64,000 bases of DNA. Origin: Rhodanobacteraceae bacterium. GTDB lineage: Bacteria > Pseudomonadota > Gammaproteobacteria > Xanthomonadales > Xanthomonadaceae. Positions 60,592 to 64,000 of the stretch are shown here, piece after piece. The position numbers and the translations under genes are program-made. How positions within the stretch are numbered: the first letter of the stretch is position 1; each line of letters opens with the position of its first letter. The notes under the pieces are model-generated. The model saw nothing but the letters and a program-made list of their open reading frames with translations. It was not told where the DNA came from and searched no databases. The stretch lies in the NCBI GenBank assembly GCA_024233975.1, contig JACKOX010000005.1, positions 62,001 through 126,000 of the forward strand. The letters are read 5' to 3'.

Positions 60592-61185
60592 TCAGGAGGC
60601 AGCAGTCGCCTTCTTGGCTGCGGCCTTCTTTGCCGTGGTCTTGCGGGCCGACTTCTTCGCAGTCGCCTTCTTGGCCGTCGACTTCTTGCTGGCGGCCTTC
60701 TTCGTTGCCGGCTTGCTGGCCGCCTTCTTGGTCGCCTTCTTCGCCGCCGGCTTCTCGCCATTGAGCTTGCGCACCGCGTCGGTAAGAACCTCGATGCGAT
60801 CGGTCAGCGACTGGATTTCCTCGCGGCCGGGGACGCCCAGCTTGTTCAGGGCGCGCTGCACGCGGTCCTCGAACACCTTCTCCAGACGGTCCCAGGTGTC
60901 GGTGGCGCGCTCGCGGGCCTGGTCGACGCGGGTTTCAACGGCTTCACGGACGACGTCGACCTTGCCGGTCGCCATCTTGCGGGTCTTCTGCTCCAGCGTG
61001 GCGCCCTCGCGGACCAGCGCTTCGAACAGCTTGCTGCCTTCGGCCTGTGCGCGGTTGAACGCACCCATGCCGGCCTGCCAGATCTGCTGCGCGGAATCGA
61101 CGATCGAGCGCGACACGTCTTCCAGCTTGGCCTGTGCGGTGGAAGCGGAGGACTTGCCCTTCGCCGTCTTCTTGAACTTCGCCAT
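60592..61185 (-). CDS. Phasin family protein with Lys/Ala-rich histone-like tail (PhaF/PhaI type)
   Basis: A 197-residue granule-associated protein. Residues 1-140 form the phasin helix region (SRSIVDSAQQIWQAGMGAFN, SKLFEALVREGATLE, ARERATDTWDRLEKVFEDRV, and a leucine-zipper-like end at EEIQSLTDRIEVLTDAVRKL). Residues 145-197 are AAKKA-type repeats like those of histone H1 and AlgP, which bind DNA. PhaF with this design links PHA granules to the nucleoid in Pseudomonas. GAGGAGGG precedes the ATG. The PHA synthase is not in the window, but a PHA granule-region gene is 2.2 kb away. Confidence 0.9.
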   Translation of the reverse strand: MAKFKKTAKGKSSASTAQAKLEDVSRSIVDSAQQIWQAGMGAFNRAQAEGSKLFEALVREGATLEQKTRKMATGKVDVVREAVETRVDQARERATDTWDRLEKVFEDRVQRALNKLGVPGREEIQSLTDRIEVLTDAVRKLNGEKPAAKKATKKAASKPATKKAASKKSTAKKATAKKSARKTTAKKAAAKKATAAS

Positions 61186-61307
61186 GTTTCCCTCCTCAGG
61201 ATTGAATCGAATGCCGGGCAGATTGACCCGTCGGAGGGAATGCTAGGGCGGTTCCCTAGACTATTCACACTAATGGAAGGGTCCGGATCGAACCCGTTAC
61301 TTGGCGT

Positions 61308-62543
61308 TCAGCTGGTGGCGATGGCGCGCAGGTGCGCGTCGAGGTCGTCCAGGGCGCGGCGCAGGCGCGCGGTGCCGTCGGTGCTGCCACGCGGCGGTGG
61401 TTCCAGCGAGTCCATCATGCAGGGCTCGGGATGGTCCAGAACCTGTTCGTCGAGGCGCAGGCCATGGCGGGCCAGCAAGGGCGCCAGCTGCTCGCGGCGC
61501 TGGCCGAGATCGGCCAGGGTAACGGCGTAGGCATGTTCACTGACGCGCTGCCGCGAGGAGTAGCTGAAGACATTGGTGAAGAACATCTCGGCGTCGTCGG
61601 CATTTGGCTCGACGACCAGCTGATCTGTGTCGGGATAGCGCTGGGCGTACTTGGCCAGCCCCACTTCGACGCGCGACTGCAGCATGGCGCGGACGGTCTG
61701 TGAGAGCACCGCAGGCAGGCCGCCGCGTGCCAGGCGCTCCGGCATCTCGCCGACGCGATCGCCCTTGGCGTCGAAGGGCACCAGTGGGTTGATGCCGATC
61801 AGCAGATCAATGCCCTGGTCCAGCGCCACCGAGGCATGCATGGTGCGGCGCAGGGCGCCGTCGACGAAATGCCGGCCACGGATCTCGACCGGCGTGTACA
61901 GCCCGGGCAGGGCCGAGCTGGCCTGGATGGCCTGCGAGATCGGCACGTCGTCCCAGCCTTCGCTGCCGAAGCGCACCGTATCGCCGCTGTCCAGCTCGAC
62001 GGCAACGACGAAGAGCTTGCGCCCCAGTTCGCGGAAATCATTGCTGCGGCCGCGCTGCGAAAAGCTCTCGCGCAGGAATTCCTCAATGGCCTCGTTGTCG
62101 AACAGGCCAGTCGGCACCAGTTCGCCCAGACGTCCGACCAGCTCGCTGATGCGCACGTCGGACGGATGCTTGAACAGCTCCAGCCACCAGTTCAGCAGCA
62201 CATGGGGCAGGCCGGCGGCGCGACGAACGTATTCGGCGAAGGCCGGGCGCAGGAAGGCTTCCGGGCGGAAGCGGACCTCTTCGGGGCGGTCGCCGGCCGC
62301 AAGGAACACGCGACACATGTCCGAGGCTGACATGCGGTTGGCCAGCCCGGCGGCAAGGAAGGCGCCGGAGCTGACGCCGACGTAGACATCGAGATCCGAC
62401 AGGCGCAGGCCGACAATGGCGCGTTCCAGCGCGCGCAGCGCCCCGAGTTCGTACATGCCGCCAATCGGGCCGCCACCGGCGACCGCCAGACCGATACGGC
62501 AGGCGCTGCGCTGGTGGGAACGGGCAGGTTGGATCAGGAGCAT
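61308..62543 (-). CDS. Patatin-like phospholipase
   Basis: Serine lipid acyl hydrolase of 411 residues. The oxyanion loop GGGPIGGMYELGALRAL is at 23-39, the nucleophile elbow G56-V-S58-S-G60 is in YVGVSSGAFLAAGL, and the catalytic dyad Asp lies in HFVDGALRRT. No signal peptide is visible, so it acts in the cytoplasm or at the membrane or granule surface. It lies upstream of the phasin gene on the same strand (122 bases apart). Patatin-like hydrolases are known on storage-lipid granules, so a granule lipase role is a reasonable inference. The ATG at 62543 has AGGAG missing but a good -10 upstream. Confidence 0.9.
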   Translation of the reverse strand: MLLIQPARSHQRSACRIGLAVAGGGPIGGMYELGALRALERAIVGLRLSDLDVYVGVSSGAFLAAGLANRMSASDMCRVFLAAGDRPEEVRFRPEAFLRPAFAEYVRRAAGLPHVLLNWWLELFKHPSDVRISELVGRLGELVPTGLFDNEAIEEFLRESFSQRGRSNDFRELGRKLFVVAVELDSGDTVRFGSEGWDDVPISQAIQASSALPGLYTPVEIRGRHFVDGALRRTMHASVALDQGIDLLIGINPLVPFDAKGDRVGEMPERLARGGLPAVLSQTVRAMLQSRVEVGLAKYAQRYPDTDQLVVEPNADDAEMFFTNVFSYSSRQRVSEHAYAVTLADLGQRREQLAPLLARHGLRLDEQVLDHPEPCMMDSLEPPPRGSTDGTARLRRALDDLDAHLRAIATS

Positions 62544-62569
62544 GGACGGTCCGCGGGAAGAGGAGGGCG

Positions 62570-62597
62570 ATTGTAGCGGTAGTCGCGGCCGCGGCAA
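62570..62597 (-). promoter_or_regulatory. Candidate sigma-70 promoter of the patatin gene
   Basis: On the minus strand TTGCCG (62597-62592) and TACAAT (62575-62570) are 16 bases apart, with the start codon 26 bases downstream of the -10 box. Confidence 0.5.
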
Positions 62598-62630
62598 GTA
62601 CACAGGTCACGACCCGGCTATCATTCCCCC

Positions 62631-63410
62631 ATGCTGTTCGGAAAAAAACACGATACGGCCGGTTCCGCCGGCGAAACACCCGGCCGCCACTGGGTGGTGC
62701 ATCGCATCGGGCGCCTTCTCGGCATGAACCACCGAGCCCGTGATCCGGAGATCGAGGCGCGCAACAACCTGCCGATCCTGTCCGGGCTGCAGCGCTGGCA
62801 GTCGCGGCGGCTAGCGCGGAGTTACGACGACCTGCTGCAGGCACCGGACAGCCAGGCGGCGACGCGTTTCTTCCTCAGTGATCTGTATGGTGACCACGAC
62901 GTCAGCCTGCGCGACCGGGAAATGGAGCGGGTGATGCCGATGATGCAACGCATCCTGCCGCCGGCCATGCTGATGATTGCCGCCGACGCCATCGAGCTGG
63001 CCGTGCTGAGCCACGCGCTGGACCTGCGTGTGGCGGAACAGCTTGCCTTGAAGGGGATCGACGAGGCGGGAATCGATGTCCGCAGCTATGCGGCGGCCTA
63101 CCGGGCCGCGGGGCATCGGCGGCTGCGCCAGCGGCAGATCCGGCGCATCGAATCGGTCGGGTTGGCGCTGGGTGATGCAGTGAACCAGCCGTGGATTGCC
63201 CGGTTGCTCAAGCTCGCGCGTGGCCCGGCGCGTCTGGCGGGGCTGCACGAGCTGCACCGGTTCCTGGAGCGCGGATTCGACTCCTTCGGCCAACTGCACG
63301 ACGTGCCGGCGTTCATGAGCCGCCTGTGCGGCAATGAACGCCTGGTGTCGGAGCAGCTGTTCGCCGGCCGTGCCGACCCGTTCGGTTTCGGCCGTGACGC
63401 GATCGTCTAG
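62631..63410 (+). CDS. Conserved protein of the FFLEELY-motif family
   Basis: A 259-residue, mostly helical, cytoplasmic protein without catalytic motifs. It contains RFFLSDLYGDHDVSLRDREM, a form of the FFLEELY motif that names a conserved proteobacterial family, then RVMPMMQRILPPAMLMIAADAIELAVLSHALD. The second half is Arg-rich. No function is established. Neighbours in the window are storage-lipid genes. There is no Shine-Dalgarno sequence, and a TATCAT at 62619-62624 lies so close to the ATG that the message may be leaderless. Confidence 0.75.
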   Translation: MLFGKKHDTAGSAGETPGRHWVVHRIGRLLGMNHRARDPEIEARNNLPILSGLQRWQSRRLARSYDDLLQAPDSQAATRFFLSDLYGDHDVSLRDREMERVMPMMQRILPPAMLMIAADAIELAVLSHALDLRVAEQLALKGIDEAGIDVRSYAAAYRAAGHRRLRQRQIRRIESVGLALGDAVNQPWIARLLKLARGPARLAGLHELHRFLERGFDSFGQLHDVPAFMSRLCGNERLVSEQLFAGRADPFGFGRDAIV

Positions 63411-63419
63411 GCGGCTTGC

Positions 63420-63695
63420 CTAGCCGAGTTTTTCGTCGAGGTAGCGGTGGATTTCGGCCTCGATCGGGCCCTTCATCATGCTCAGCATGAAGCCGAGCTG
63501 CGCCACGACATGGACGACCTGGTCGCCGATACGGATTTCACCCTCAACCCCGGGGCGCTCGAAGGCCATGATGTCGCCTTCCCAGGCATATTCGACGCCG
63601 AAGCGCTCCGCCATCTTCTCGGCCAGCCGTTCAACGGCGTCGCGGACCTCGTCGGCCCCACGCTGGTGGCTGCGTTCGATTTCGATGCTGGACAT
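63420..63695 (-). CDS. Polyhydroxyalkanoic acid system (PHA granule region) protein
   Basis: A 91-residue protein of the small PHA granule-region family. It starts IEIERSHQRGADEVRDAVER and continues FGVEYAWEGDIMAFERPGVE, GEIRIGDQVVHVVAQLGFML and ends IEAEIHRYLDEKLG. The family is found with polyhydroxyalkanoate genes; its role is not defined. It is convergent with the FFLEELY gene, nine bases apart. Together with the phasin it indicates that this organism probably makes PHA. Confidence 0.85.
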   Translation of the reverse strand: MSSIEIERSHQRGADEVRDAVERLAEKMAERFGVEYAWEGDIMAFERPGVEGEIRIGDQVVHVVAQLGFMLSMMKGPIEAEIHRYLDEKLG

Positions 63696-63832
63696 GCGGG
63701 CTTCCCGGATTCGAAGGCCGCTATTCTGCGGCCGTTGCCGCGGGGTTCCAAGCCCTGCCTGGATGGCCCAGGCGCGACGTTGCGGTGGCTTTCGCCTATG
63801 CTAGGCGACCATCACCGGATCTTACCCACTGG

Positions 63833-64000
63833 ATGCGACTGAGCTTTCCCCATGGCGAGCATGATGACGTCATCGTCGGCAACGGCGGTGTCCGCATCGG
63901 CAGCGCGCGAGACGCCGAAGTCAGTCTCGGGGGCGCCGGTCTGCAGCCGGAGCATGCGCGGATCGATATCAACCCGTCCCGCGGCATCATCCTCCGGGTG
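63833..64000 (+). CDS. FHA-domain protein, 5' part only
   Basis: An open frame from ATG 63833 runs off the right edge after 56 codons. It reads like the start of a forkhead-associated domain: MRLSFPHGEHDDVIVGNGGV, R-I-G-S-A-R-D-A-E-V-S-L as the GRxxxxDI strand, and LQPEHARIDI in place of the usual SRxHA. FHA domains bind phosphothreonine peptides. The serine normally before H is absent from the visible loop (Q-P-E-H), which could weaken phospho-binding. What follows the domain is outside the window. Confidence 0.65.
   Translation, partial: MRLSFPHGEHDDVIVGNGGVRIGSARDAEVSLGGAGLQPEHARIDINPSRGIILRV

Noticed and set aside
60592..60765. Short-period DNA repeat at the phasin gene end as a CRISPR or tandem-repeat array
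   Set aside because: It is codon-level low complexity encoding the Lys/Ala-rich tail, with no constant repeat and unique spacers.

Overview
This GC-rich, gene-dense window comes from the chromosome of a gammaproteobacterium, most likely of the Xanthomonadales/Lysobacterales. The basis for that placement is the gene order comEC-exbB-exbD-msbA-lpxK-kdsB-uvrC-pgsA followed by a Gly-Cys-Leu tRNA cluster, a yaeQ, an rnd, the bacterial alpha-2-macroglobulin/pbpC pair, and a kynurenine-pathway operon. No phage, insertion sequence, integrase or CRISPR array is visible. No stretch longer than about 300 bases lacks a gene; the longest gaps are 15573-15865, 60304-60591 and 39178-39449.

Layout. 1-10951 holds envelope and housekeeping genes: the 3' end of comEC, an ExbB/ExbD proton channel, lipid A flippase MsbA, LpxK, KdsB, a low-molecular-weight phosphatase, a thioredoxin-like/NHL protein, UvrC and PgsA. 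10988-11549 is a tRNA cluster (Gly, Cys, Leu) with clear terminators and two palindromes. Then come an FMN glutamate-synthase-like protein and, on the minus strand, a coupled trio (secreted protein, secreted matrixin protease, ArsC-like reductase). After a tRNA-Val the large alpha-2-macroglobulin and PBP1C genes overlap. An MFS transporter and a divergent yaeQ follow. 26133-32695 is a complete nine-gene N-type ATPase operon (D-C-Q-R-B-E-F-A-G) with no separate delta gene, next to a tRNA-Ala.

32926-44619 carries rnd and then many exported proteins: a SUMF1-fold lipoprotein, an M48 protease, an alpha/beta hydrolase, a four-repeat DUF3011 protein, a DksA-like zinc finger with a coupled secreted protein, a DUF1223 protein, SlyD, a glutathione peroxidase and an FG-GAP/ASPIC protein. 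44705-50270 has an ABC exporter divergent from an operon of a lone ABC ATPase, a sigma-54-type response regulator and its histidine kinase. A near-consensus -24/-12 promoter and an upstream dyad precede that operon. 50267-56916 (minus strand) is a kynurenine-degradation operon (kmo, kynU, ACMSD, 3-HAO) interrupted by a cytochrome c and a DUF2165 membrane protein, preceded by a TetR regulator and an acyl-CoA-binding protein. 57144-63695 is lipid and storage metabolism: an alcohol-forming acyl-CoA reductase, phasin, patatin, an FFLEELY-type protein and a PHA granule-region protein, plus a membrane-tethered Mrr nuclease. An FHA-domain gene runs off the right edge.

The most interesting observations are these. 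Four unrelated exported proteins share a short motif (F-x-[N/D/G]-G-F-E), either just after the signal peptide or at the extreme C-terminus. The ATPase/regulator/kinase operon appears to carry its own sigma-54 circuit but has no permease. The N-ATPase has a long b subunit with a delta-like C-terminus and a c subunit with two membrane glutamates. Redox membrane genes are embedded in the kynurenine operon. All function calls rest on reading motifs by eye; no database search was run.
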